In this document: piece by piece, positions 1 to 7,541 of the stretch
How positions within the stretch are numbered: position 1 is the stretch's first letter
Layout: each line of letters starts with the position of its first letter
NCBI GenBank assembly: GCA_021802085.1
Contig: JAKAAZ010000177.1
Span: forward strand, 1-7,710
DNA length: 7,710 nt
DNA from: Acidobacteriota bacterium
Lineage (GTDB): Bacteria; Acidobacteriota; Terriglobia; Terriglobales; Acidobacteriaceae
Direction of reading: 5' to 3'
Notes under the pieces: generated by a model
Seen by the model: the letters and a program-made list of their open reading frames with translations, nothing else
Databases searched by the model: none
What the model was told of the DNA's origin: nothing
Translations under genes and position numbers: made by a program

Positions 1-188
1 CGCCCCGGCTGCTAGCATGAATCAATCTCAAAACCCGAAAGGACAAAACCCGCTTCGCCTACCCTTCGCTTCCTTCAGGCTCATCCTTCGATTGGAAAAG
101 ACTCTTACCGTGGCGCGTGTCTGGCGCGACTGCACTTTTGCCCGGTATAGTAACCGGTGGCACAAAACTTCGGTAGAAAAAGTTGCCC
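1..188. promoter_or_regulatory. Upstream region of the GH92 gene with weak promoter-like palindrome
   Basis: No gene is supported here. The only structure I see is CCGGT (142-146) paired with ACCGG (153-157), an inverted repeat that encloses a TATAGT hexamer (146-151), which resembles a -10 box about 38 bp before the GH92 start. No good -35 hexamer stands 16-18 bp upstream of it. The arrangement would suit an operator overlapping a promoter, but it may be chance. A stop triplet at 13-15 could end an upstream gene that lies outside the window. Confidence 0.25.
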
Positions 189-2471
189 ATGAAAAATTAC
201 ACACTCGCTCTCGTCGCGCTCGTCGGCTGCGGTACTCTCTTCGCCGCTCCATTGCAGCACCCCAAAGACCCGGTAGATTATGTCTCGCCCAATATTGGCG
301 GCATCGGCCAACTCCTGACGGCCACGATTCCATACGTGCAGTATCCGCACGGTATGGCACGGCTGGCGCCCATCACTACTCCAGGAATTATGGATCGCTA
401 TCTCGCGGACAAAATATACGGCTTCCCCGCCGGGGCTGCGGTCTTGATGGCCTCGACTGGACCCGTGGGAACGCGAGCCGAAGCCTACGCGTCGAACTTC
501 GATCATGATTTTGAGATCGCAACGCCTTATTATTACGAGGCGGATTTGCAGACGTGGGGAATCAAAGCGGAGCTGACGCCGACCCAGGAAGCAGCCTATT
601 ACCGGTTCACCTTTCCCGCGAGTGCCCACGGACATTTAGCGCTTACCCTGGGAGACCGCGCGGAAATCAGCGTGACAGGAAACCGGGTGGTGCAGGGGGA
701 TGAGCCGGTCGACCGCGAGGGCAGGAAACGCACCGCCCCCGAAAACAAAACGCGGGAATATTTTTATGCGGAATTTTCCAAACCTTTTGACGCGTATCAA
801 ACATGGCAGAACGGTAGCCTGACGCACGATGCGAAGCAGACCGGCGATCAAATTGGATTTGTCGCGAACTACACCACGACGGCGAACGAGCCGATCGAGG
901 TCCGCGTCGGCATCTCGTACATCAGCGTGGAACAAGCGCACCGGAATCTGCGGCGGGAAATTCCTGACTGGAATTTTGAGCAGGTAAAGTCGCAGGCGCG
1001 AAACGTTTGGAACCAGGCGCTGGGCGCCGTTGCCACGGCCGGAGGAACGGAGCGGCAGCGCACCATCTTCTACACCGCACTGTATCGCTCGCTCGGCCGC
1101 ATGACCGACATCACGGAAGACGGAAAGTACTGGAGCGGCTATGACAATGCTGTGCATAATTCCGACGGACACGATTTCTATGTCGACGATGGCATGTGGG
1201 ATACGTTTCGCTCCCTCCACCCGCTGCAGTTGTTGCTGAATGCGAACCAGCAAGAGGACATGATTCGTTCCTACATTCGCATGTATCGGCAGAGTGGCTG
1301 GCTGCCTTCGTTTCCGTCGGTGGGCGGCGACCGAGCGGTGATGATCGGCCACCACGCTGACCAGTTGATTCTGGATACCTATGCCAAAGGCTATCGCGAT
1401 TTTGACGTCAACGCGGCCTACGCAGGCATGCGCAAGAACGCAACCGAGGCCACGATGATTCCGTGGAGTCACGGCCCGCTGACAAGCCTCGACCACGTGT
1501 ATTTTGACAAAGGTTTCTTTCCCGCGCTGGCCGATGGCGAGACTGAAACTGTGCCGGAGGTGACCCCGGAGCGGCGTCAGGCAGTCTCGGTCACGCTGGA
1601 GAGCAGTTATGACGACTGGTGCGTTGCCCAGATGGCAAAGGCGCTTGGCAAGCAGGCCGATGCCGCGTACTTCACGAAGCTGGCGCATGACTATACGAAT
1701 GTTTTCAACCCGGCAATCGACTTTATGGCTCCCAGGAGCGCGGACGGAAAGTGGGTGGCGAATTTCGATCCGAAACTGGGCGGCGGGCAAGGCGGCCGAG
1801 ACTACACGACTGAAGTGGATTCCTGGCTCTATACCTTCAGCGTGCAGCACGATGTTGCCGGACTGATCCACCTGATGGGCGGACGCGACGCTTTCAATGC
1901 GAGGCTGGATCGCTTGTTCGTGGAGCAATATAGCGAACCGAAATACCGTTTCCTCAATCAATTTCCCGATGCCACGGGGCTGGTCGGACTCTACGCCCAG
2001 GGCAATGAGCCGAGCTATCACATTCCCTATCTCTATGACTTTTCCGGAGAGCCTTGGAAGACGCAGCAGCGTGTGCGGCAATTGATGGACATCTGGTACG
2101 GTGACGGGCCGTTGGGCATTCCTGGAGATGATGATGGCGGCGAGACCTCATCCTGGTATGTGTTGAGCGCGATGGGATTCTATCCCGTTGCGCCGGGAAG
2201 CCCCGTCTATGAAATTGGCAGTCCGATCTTTGCGAAAACTACCGTCCGGATGGGGAATGGGAAGGAATTCACGATCCTCGCAAATCATACTTCCGCGCAA
2301 AATAAATACATTCAATCCGCTGTGCTGAACGGCAGGCCGCTCAACCAGCCGTGGTTTCGGCACGCGGACATTGCGGACGGCGGAACGCTGATTCTCAACA
2401 TGGGCAGCAAGCCGAATACGCAATGGGGCAGCGCACCGGAAGATGCTCCGCCGTCCATGAGCCAGAAATAG
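189..2471 (+). CDS. Exported glycoside hydrolase family 92 protein (alpha-mannosidase-like)
   Basis: The 760-residue product has the length and block order of GH92 enzymes, which are mostly calcium-dependent, inverting exo-alpha-mannosidases that trim mannose from glycans. An N-terminal beta domain (about residues 28-260) is followed by the (alpha/alpha)6-barrel domain (about 265-745). Diagnostic blocks are GMWDTFRSLHPL, SYDDWCVAQMAKALG, GNEPSYHIPYLYDF (E607 is at the position of the family's general acid) and PGDDDGGETSSWYVLSAMG (D647/D649 at the catalytic-base region). The first 23 residues form a signal peptide; LVGC at 11-14 could be a lipobox, while FAAP at 18-21 would suit ordinary cleavage, so anchoring is undecided. 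ATG 189 is chosen over an in-frame TTG at 183 because it starts directly with the signal peptide; neither has a strong Shine-Dalgarno. The usual GTGG-type N-terminal motif is replaced by NIGGIGQLL, marking a divergent subgroup, so the exact linkage or sugar is not assured. It converges on the leftward operon. Confidence 0.93.
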   Translation: MKNYTLALVALVGCGTLFAAPLQHPKDPVDYVSPNIGGIGQLLTATIPYVQYPHGMARLAPITTPGIMDRYLADKIYGFPAGAAVLMASTGPVGTRAEAYASNFDHDFEIATPYYYEADLQTWGIKAELTPTQEAAYYRFTFPASAHGHLALTLGDRAEISVTGNRVVQGDEPVDREGRKRTAPENKTREYFYAEFSKPFDAYQTWQNGSLTHDAKQTGDQIGFVANYTTTANEPIEVRVGISYISVEQAHRNLRREIPDWNFEQVKSQARNVWNQALGAVATAGGTERQRTIFYTALYRSLGRMTDITEDGKYWSGYDNAVHNSDGHDFYVDDGMWDTFRSLHPLQLLLNANQQEDMIRSYIRMYRQSGWLPSFPSVGGDRAVMIGHHADQLILDTYAKGYRDFDVNAAYAGMRKNATEATMIPWSHGPLTSLDHVYFDKGFFPALADGETETVPEVTPERRQAVSVTLESSYDDWCVAQMAKALGKQADAAYFTKLAHDYTNVFNPAIDFMAPRSADGKWVANFDPKLGGGQGGRDYTTEVDSWLYTFSVQHDVAGLIHLMGGRDAFNARLDRLFVEQYSEPKYRFLNQFPDATGLVGLYAQGNEPSYHIPYLYDFSGEPWKTQQRVRQLMDIWYGDGPLGIPGDDDGGETSSWYVLSAMGFYPVAPGSPVYEIGSPIFAKTTVRMGNGKEFTILANHTSAQNKYIQSAVLNGRPLNQPWFRHADIADGGTLILNMGSKPNTQWGSAPEDAPPSMSQK

Positions 2472-2498
2472 GCAAGAGCGAGGAAAGGTCGGATGGAC

Positions 2499-3974
2499 CT
2501 ACTGTTCGAGCAGGTCCGGGACAGATGTATCGGGCGGGATGGTCTCGCGCCGAAGGGCCACGGAGGCGGCGTTGTAGCCGCACATGCCGTGGACTCCGCC
2601 TCCCGGAGGAGTCGACGACGAGCACAGATACACATCCTTGGCGGAGGTCGCATAGTTCCGCCATGTCGGTCGAAAGAGAAATTGACTTAGATCGACTGCG
2701 CCGCCACTGATATCTCCTCCAACCAGATTGGCATCCATGGCTTCCATCTCGGATGGAGAAAAAACGCGCCGCGCCAGAATGCAGTCGCGAAATCCAGGCG
2801 CGAAGCGCTCAATCTGCGCTTCCAGCCTCTCCAGCATGTTGAACGTGGAGCCGTTCGGGATATGGCAATAGGCCCATGCAATGTGTTTGCCCGCGGGCGC
2901 GCGCGACGGATCGAACAATGTCGGCTGCGCCAGCAGAACGAATGGCCGCTCCGCCAGATGCCCGCTAGCCATGGCGGCTTCCGACGCTGCAATCTCTCCC
3001 ATACTGCCGCCCAGATGCACTGTGGCGGCACGCAGGCACTCCGCCGCCTTCCATGGAATCGGAGCGGACAGCGCATAGTCCACCTTGAAGATGCCCGGAC
3101 CGTAGCGGAAGTTCTCCAATCGCCGTCGATAGCCCGATGATAATTTTCCCTGCGACAACCGCAGCAGTTGCCGCGGCGTGATGTCGCACAATGTGAGGCT
3201 GCATGGCGGGAGCTGGTCGAAACTCGCGATGCGAGTGGAAGCGGTAATCTTCCCGCCCAACTGAACCAGATGCGCGGACAAGGCATTCGCAATGGACTGC
3301 GCGCCGCCGCGTGGGATGGGCCAGCCAACGGCATGAGCAGCCGCTGCGAGCACCATGCCGAACGATGCGCTGAGCGGCTCGTGGAGACTCAAGAAGGAAT
3401 GCGCCGCGAGCCCGGCAAACAATGCGCGCGTACGATGATTGCGAAATCTTCGCCGAGCCACGAAGGTGGCTGGGGGAATGGCATCCTGCGCGAATCTTGC
3501 CAGCAGGAAAGGATGGCGCGGAACGCGCAGTATGGGCTGTAGAATATCCTGCGCGAATCCATCCCAATCGCGCACCAATGGCTCCATCAAATTGCGCCAG
3601 GCGCGGCCATCTTCGCCCAGCGCGGCCTCCGCGTCATCCAGATTGCGCTCCAGCGTGATGGCCGTGCCATCGTCGAAGGGATGCGCCAGAGGCGCAGGCG
3701 AATGAATCCATTCAAGGCCGTGGTCCGCAAGCGGCAGCGACGAAAAGAACGGCGATCCAGCGGCCATGGGATGAACCGCGGAGCCGAAGTCGTGATGAAA
3801 TCCAGGAAGGGTAAGCTCCATGGTTCGGGCCGCGCCGCCGGGCTGCGATTCGGCCTCAAAAACCTCCACCTGCATCCCCGCCTGGGCCAGCACGATGGCC
3901 GCTGCAAGGCCGTTTGGGCCGGAGCCGATCACGCATGCTTTCCTGTTCCGGATATCGCGAGAGGCGGTCACCAT
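2499..3974 (-). CDS. NAD(P)/FAD-dependent oxidoreductase, phytoene desaturase / PYROXD2-like
   Basis: This 491-residue flavoprotein belongs to the amine-oxidase/CrtI-like superfamily. The N-terminal Rossmann fold has GSGPNG at residues 17-22, the ribose-binding acidic residue E40 at the end of the second strand, and the following QPGGAART block (45-51). A PRGGAQSIANAL segment (221-232) matches the CrtI 'PRGG' region, and the C-terminal FAD-contact block, with SSTPPGGGVHGM followed by GYNAA, lies at 453-470. That C-terminal signature is typical of PYROXD2-like bacterial proteins rather than true carotenoid desaturases, so the substrate is unknown; no carotenoid genes are nearby. The frame is open up to 4232, but residues before ATG 3974 overlap the upstream gene and look like shadow sequence; the Rossmann strand begins ten residues after this start. 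No clear Shine-Dalgarno is seen, and the gene starts 10 nt after the stop of the lipase maturation factor gene, so coupled re-initiation is likely. Confidence 0.9.
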   Translation of the reverse strand: MVTASRDIRNRKACVIGSGPNGLAAAIVLAQAGMQVEVFEAESQPGGAARTMELTLPGFHHDFGSAVHPMAAGSPFFSSLPLADHGLEWIHSPAPLAHPFDDGTAITLERNLDDAEAALGEDGRAWRNLMEPLVRDWDGFAQDILQPILRVPRHPFLLARFAQDAIPPATFVARRRFRNHRTRALFAGLAAHSFLSLHEPLSASFGMVLAAAAHAVGWPIPRGGAQSIANALSAHLVQLGGKITASTRIASFDQLPPCSLTLCDITPRQLLRLSQGKLSSGYRRRLENFRYGPGIFKVDYALSAPIPWKAAECLRAATVHLGGSMGEIAASEAAMASGHLAERPFVLLAQPTLFDPSRAPAGKHIAWAYCHIPNGSTFNMLERLEAQIERFAPGFRDCILARRVFSPSEMEAMDANLVGGDISGGAVDLSQFLFRPTWRNYATSAKDVYLCSSSTPPGGGVHGMCGYNAASVALRRETIPPDTSVPDLLEQ

Positions 3975-3984
3975 ACATTGAACT

Positions 3985-5643
3985 TTACTGCGGCGGAGCC
4001 ATGCTCTCCGGTACTGCCTCTTGCGCAGGCCCTTCTTCTCGCACCATGCCGATTTTGCCGTCTGGCCCAATCGCCAGCGTGGGAGCGTAGGCGCCCAGCA
4101 ATAAGCGACGCCACCAATCGCCCGTCGCCTGCTTTTCTGCCATGGTGGTAAACCAATACTGCCACAGCACGGCGCGTACCTCGCGTGGAGGATGGTTCGG
4201 AAATGGATTAGCCGCAAACAAAGCCAGCACATCCGGATCGTTGGTCAGCAACAACTCCTCGGTCCGCGGCACAATCGGATACTGCGTCCACGAACCCAGC
4301 GACGCGAACCACAGGTTCCAATCGAAACGCGGCTGATAGGGCGCGTAAATGCCAGGAGCCTCGTTCAGGGCTTGCGGCTTATTGCGGAAGGGATACGCGA
4401 CCCAGGTGTGGCCATCGTCCGATCCTTGAAATTCAATCTCGTATCGATTCGGCGTCATCACCGCGAACAAGCCATATTCATTGGCGATGCGAAACGGCTG
4501 CAATGCTGTGATCGGCTCAATCGGCAACGGAATCGTGCGCCAGAACATTTGCAGCATCGGCACGGTCGTCGCGTAAAAAATCCAGCCCAGCAACACGGCC
4601 GTCCCAGCCACACCCAAAGAATGCGCATGCCGGTGGAGACGCGATCGTGGACTGGACGCAGCCGTTGCCTCGCCGGCGCTTTCCGGGTTGCTCTCGCCTT
4701 CTGTGGCGGCGTCGTTGTCGGCGGCAACGGGGAACCGCCAGCGCGCAGGCACGAAGCGAATAAGAAACCGATCATCCAGCAGAAGGAAACCCAGCGCGAG
4801 CACAATGTAATTCAAGAACGCATAATTGGCGGTCAGGATGACGACGATCTGCCATGGCGTCACGATAAAGAAGCAGAGGATCCGCCAGCGGCGCGGCAGA
4901 AACAGCATCCACACGATCACCAATTCCAGCGCCAGCGTTGCAACAACTGTGGATGCCTGAAACCAATGCGGCAAGTGCTGCACATACCAGCCAATCCACG
5001 TAGGCAGCGGACCATTCTGGTAGTACTGGTCCATCGCGGTCAGATGACGCCACTCGGGATCGCCGCTGGCCAGCTTCACGACGCCCGACTCAAAATAAAT
5101 CCGGAACCATTCCCACAACAGCAGAAACAGGCTGGCGCGCACTGGCGGTCGCAGCCTTCCCCAGCCGGGCAAGAATCCCCCGGGAACAAAGAAAAGCGAG
5201 AGAAAGCCTGCCTCCAGCAACATGCCGTCGGACTGATAGCCGGAAAAATCTCCCGCCGCGCTCACGAAGGAAAGGAAGCAGACGAAACAAACCGCCAGCA
5301 TGGCGCGTGGCCAGACATTCGCGACAACCAGCAGCGAGGCCGCGATGCCTACCCAGCAGAGCGCCATCAGCATGTGGGAACCGCTGGAAATCCAGAGGAG
5401 TGTCGGCGCATACCAGAAGCGCAGCGAGCCGAGGCCGCGCTCCACAGCGGCAAGGTAACCGCCGGCGGGAAGAATTCCCTGGGGGCCGATCAAGCCACGA
5501 ATCTGAAAGATTAGCGAGTAGAACGCGGAAAAGTAGATCAGGCCCAGGGCCCGCAGAAATATCCAGCGCGAAATGTGATGATCGGGCGCACCCTGGTCGG
5601 GGTCGAACCAACTGCTTACCGTGTGTGCGGGAGCCCAGTTCAT
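3985..5643 (-). CDS. Lipase maturation factor family membrane protein (LMF1-like)
   Basis: The 552-residue polytopic membrane protein resembles vertebrate LMF1, an ER protein needed for folding and dimerisation of secreted lipases; the role of bacterial members is not established. Family blocks are the N-terminal helix with RWIFLRALGLIYFSAF (26-41) and GPQGILPA (53-60), YQSDGMLLEAGFL (136-148), WEWFRIYFESGVVKL (177-191) with WRHLTAM (198-204) and GPLPTWIGWY (211-220), and the soluble C-terminal part with NEYGLFAVMT (388-397), RYEIEFQGSDDG (400-411) and YQPRFDWNLWFASL (436-449). Several hydrophobic segments lie between residues 25 and 295, then a polar, alanine/glutamate-rich linker (306-342), and a last helix (about 343-361). 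ATG 5643 is forced: an in-frame TAG lies two codons upstream and the first family block begins at residue 26. No Shine-Dalgarno precedes it. It heads a tight pair with the downstream FAD oxidoreductase. Confidence 0.92.
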   Translation of the reverse strand: MNWAPAHTVSSWFDPDQGAPDHHISRWIFLRALGLIYFSAFYSLIFQIRGLIGPQGILPAGGYLAAVERGLGSLRFWYAPTLLWISSGSHMLMALCWVGIAASLLVVANVWPRAMLAVCFVCFLSFVSAAGDFSGYQSDGMLLEAGFLSLFFVPGGFLPGWGRLRPPVRASLFLLLWEWFRIYFESGVVKLASGDPEWRHLTAMDQYYQNGPLPTWIGWYVQHLPHWFQASTVVATLALELVIVWMLFLPRRWRILCFFIVTPWQIVVILTANYAFLNYIVLALGFLLLDDRFLIRFVPARWRFPVAADNDAATEGESNPESAGEATAASSPRSRLHRHAHSLGVAGTAVLLGWIFYATTVPMLQMFWRTIPLPIEPITALQPFRIANEYGLFAVMTPNRYEIEFQGSDDGHTWVAYPFRNKPQALNEAPGIYAPYQPRFDWNLWFASLGSWTQYPIVPRTEELLLTNDPDVLALFAANPFPNHPPREVRAVLWQYWFTTMAEKQATGDWWRRLLLGAYAPTLAIGPDGKIGMVREEGPAQEAVPESMAPPQ

Positions 5644-5734
5644 CGACTAGCGAATTATAGAGCCGATGCGGCACTCCCGACACGCAGATCCGTGCGCCGA
5701 AAAACTAAAGTCCGAATCCAGGCACGCGGCGACT
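5644..5734 (-). promoter_or_regulatory. Short gap with TATAAT box directly before the LMF start
   Basis: Read on the minus strand, a perfect TATAAT (5659-5654) stands 10 nt before the LMF start codon. A normal start distance would put +1 at about 5647, leaving a leader of only a few nucleotides, which fits the lack of any Shine-Dalgarno. No convincing -35 hexamer is present at 16-18 bp (nearest is TGTCGG). This could be an internal promoter that makes a nearly leaderless mRNA for the LMF/FAD-oxidoreductase pair, or a chance match in a 91-bp intergenic gap. I found no terminator hairpin for the upstream gene here. Confidence 0.35.
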
Positions 5735-6226
5735 TCACGCCAGGTGGGGCCGTTCTACTTCACGCGCCTTGCGCGCGAAGTACACCACGCCCGCCGTCGC
5801 AGCCGCCGCGCCCACGCACCAGGAACAGATCCGTCCATGTTGCGAAATTTGCCTGCGAACGCTCCTCAGGGCCATGGTTGCATCCAGGGCGAGCTTGGCG
5901 CGCAGCACTTTTCGCACCACTGGCCGCGATGGTTTCGCAGCCATCAGCAGGGCCAGGGTGACGCCATAGCTGGCAACACCCAGAACTCCATCGGGAATGC
6001 CAAAGCGATACGCGCCCTTCGAGGTGACAATCCGCTTCGAGTTGAAGATTCGTCCCGGCGGATCGGGCAGGTCCCGCACGATTTTCAGCTGCACCAGCGC
6101 CACCGGAGTCAAGGAAGCAATGGCAGCGCAACAGCAGGCAATCGCCATGCCCTTGTGGACCGGGCACACCTTACGCAGTGCAACCGAGCTTGTCGGTTGA
6201 TTCTCCGTTTCCAGTTGCAAGGACAT
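5735..6226 (-). CDS. Small VKOR-like membrane protein with CxxC motif
   Basis: This 163-residue protein resembles the bacterial vitamin K epoxide reductase family: quinone-linked membrane enzymes that make disulfides for periplasmic proteins. Visible features are a first hydrophobic segment (about 26-46), the loop DLPDPPGRIFNSKRIVTSKGAYRFGIPD (52-79) whose 'NS...S...FGIP' pattern matches the VKOR loop, a second helix (about 79-97), a third (about 107-121), and CSWC at 134-137 at the head of the last helix, the place of the VKOR active-site CxxC. The loop has no cysteine pair, which canonical VKOR uses to pass electrons; the only other cysteines are C21 and C31-C33. ATG 6226 is chosen because AAAGGAG lies 7 nt upstream; an in-frame ATG at 6268 lacks this. 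The start lies inside the SDR gene (56-bp overlap), indicating coupled translation. Family assignment is moderate; catalysis is uncertain. Confidence 0.68.
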   Translation of the reverse strand: MSLQLETENQPTSSVALRKVCPVHKGMAIACCCAAIASLTPVALVQLKIVRDLPDPPGRIFNSKRIVTSKGAYRFGIPDGVLGVASYGVTLALLMAAKPSRPVVRKVLRAKLALDATMALRSVRRQISQHGRICSWCVGAAAATAGVVYFARKAREVERPHLA

Positions 6227-7244
6227 CGCTGGTCTCCTTTCGGGATTGCTGCGTCTTTTTCCAGCCAACCAGAGCCGCCGTCACCAGCGCGGCTCCAGCA
6301 GCTACAAACCAATTATGATGCAGATCCATGAAGACCTGTGGGCTGGAAGTGCGCGATCGCTTGTCGAACGGCCCGTGTGCGCCGTGCCGGCCGGGAACAT
6401 AGTCCCATAGATTGTTGGGCCGCTCCGGATCATCCGGAATGTCCGTCTGCTGCGCCTCATAACCCGTCTCTCCCAGATAGCGATCGAGCAGTCCGGGGAC
6501 AAAAATCTGACCGGCCATCGCCTCCACAGTCGGCGAGCCTACCCAATACTCGCGTCGAGGCCGATCCACTCCTGCGGCGTGGACGACAACTTTGGCGGCG
6601 ACTTCCGGCTGAAAAATGGGAGGCACGGGCTGCGGTTTATCCGGGAGCCGGCTCTTTATCCACGTGAACAGGACGGTGTTCATCGCAGGCATTTGCACGA
6701 CCGTCAGCTGGACATTGCTCTTGTCGTGATACAGTTCGCACCGCAGGGAATCCGTAAATCCAATGATGGCGTGTTTCGCGCCACAGTAGGCCGACTGCAG
6801 GGGAATGCTGCGTACCGTCAGCGCCGAGCCCACCTGAATGATGGTTCCGCGGTCCCGCGGCAACATCCGGCGCAAAGCCGACTGCGTGCCGTAGACATAG
6901 CCCAGATAGGTGACCTCTGTGACCCGCTTGTACTCTTCCGCTGTCATCTCCTTCACCGGAGAAAATACCGAAACCATGGCATTGTTGACCCACACATCGA
7001 TCGGTCCAAAGGTTTCCTCCAGCCGGCTGGCCGCCTGTTCGATGGACGGGGCATCGCTCACGTCCAGCGGAAAGACCAGAGCCTGGCCGCCCAAGAGTCG
7101 CACCTCTTCGCTGCACGCTTCCAGGGCCTGCCGATTGCGCGCAATCAGCCCGATCCGCGCCCGCTGTTTCGCAAATGCATGCGCGATCGCGCGGCCCAGG
7201 CCTGCGGAAGCCCCGGTGACCATGACAACTTGGTTCGATTTCAT
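6171..7244 (-). CDS. SDR family oxidoreductase with C-terminal transmembrane tail
   Basis: The 357-residue protein is a classical short-chain dehydrogenase/reductase, using NAD(P)(H) to reduce or oxidise a carbonyl/alcohol. It shows the cofactor glycine motif TGASAGLG (10-17), the LDVSD acidic turn (60-64), NNA (87-89), the catalytic S140 and the YCGAK pair Y153/K157. R36/R38 after the second strand would suit NADP. At 357 residues it is about 100 longer than a core SDR. The extra C-terminal part includes a proline/charge-rich stretch (about 262-308) and a hydrophobic segment (311-328) followed by lysines, which looks like a membrane anchor. The start at 7244 has an AAGGA about 6 nt upstream, and its ATG overlaps the stop of the preceding oxidoreductase remnant as ATGA. 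The 3' end overlaps the VKOR-like gene. Substrate is unknown. Confidence 0.92.
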   Translation of the reverse strand: MKSNQVVMVTGASAGLGRAIAHAFAKQRARIGLIARNRQALEACSEEVRLLGGQALVFPLDVSDAPSIEQAASRLEETFGPIDVWVNNAMVSVFSPVKEMTAEEYKRVTEVTYLGYVYGTQSALRRMLPRDRGTIIQVGSALTVRSIPLQSAYCGAKHAIIGFTDSLRCELYHDKSNVQLTVVQMPAMNTVLFTWIKSRLPDKPQPVPPIFQPEVAAKVVVHAAGVDRPRREYWVGSPTVEAMAGQIFVPGLLDRYLGETGYEAQQTDIPDDPERPNNLWDYVPGRHGAHGPFDKRSRTSSPQVFMDLHHNWFVAAGAALVTAALVGWKKTQQSRKETSDVLATGNGESTDKLGCTA

Positions 7245-7541
7245 CCAACTTCCTTTCCTTGGAGCTGCTTGAAACGATCCTCCGGTATATTCGCCTGGCG
7301 CGGAACTCCCCGCCTATACATCCCCGGAGGTGCGAGATCGCGTGGGATGGCTGGCTGCATCATATCTCGAGGATTGGTGTGAAAAATAGATTCCCCTTGG
7401 GCAATACGGTAATCACCCATCCGGGTGGCCAGCGATTGCATCGTCAGCCCAGGATTGGCGGATTCCTGGGGCGGGCAGGATGCTGCCATCCCGTACAAAG
7501 AGGTTCACGATATCGTTGCCGCCTACGGAGGTGGACGGATG
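7241..7541 (-). pseudogene. 3' remnant of a GMC-type oxidoreductase gene, frameshifted
   Basis: Two minus-strand frames together read like the C-terminus of a GMC (glucose-methanol-choline) flavin oxidoreductase. The first frame (about 7541-7470) gives HPSTSV, then NDIVNLFVRDGSILP; the second (7477-7244) gives PPQESANPGLTMQSLATRMGDY, the family's 'NP.LT...LA.R..DY' end. They join only if one base is removed near the CCCC run at 7468-7471. The first frame has a TAG at 7550-7548 and no family similarity is visible beyond it, so the large N-terminal FAD domain is missing. The second frame ends in TGA that shares ATGA with the SDR start, which supports it as the authentic 3' frame of a once-intact operon gene. 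A sequencing or assembly error at the homopolymer is the alternative. The family call rests on a short stretch. Confidence 0.55.

Noticed and set aside
17..508. Plus-strand open frame starting at 17
   Set aside because: Arg-rich translation overlapping the GH92 signal peptide and N-terminal domain in another frame; no sign of a real protein.
636..2081. Long minus-strand open frame (481 codons) opposite the GH92 gene
   Set aside because: It is antisense to strongly conserved GH92 blocks, its translation is histidine/arginine/valine-rich and shows no recognisable domain; it is a high-GC shadow.
2472..2498. Bidirectional terminator between the convergent genes
   Set aside because: The 27-bp gap has no visible hairpin or T-run on either strand.
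3975..4232. N-terminal extension of the FAD oxidoreductase frame up to 4232
   Set aside because: The added 86 residues have cysteine/arginine-rich shadow composition, overlap the LMF coding end, and precede the Rossmann motif that normally sits near the N-terminus.
4192..5514. Long plus-strand open frame (440 codons) opposite the lipase maturation factor gene
   Set aside because: The translation is rich in Arg, Gln and His without domains, and the opposite strand encodes clear LMF family blocks.
5685..5734. Possible terminator between the VKOR-like and LMF genes (minus-strand TTTAGTTTTT)
   Set aside because: The GC-rich stretches on both sides (CCGCGTGCC and GGCGCACGG) do not pair cleanly, so there is no convincing stem before the T-rich run.
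6227..6268. Upstream ATG at 6268 for the VKOR-like gene
   Set aside because: It would encode an Arg-rich 14-residue leader with no Shine-Dalgarno, whereas ATG 6226 has AAAGGAG at ideal spacing.
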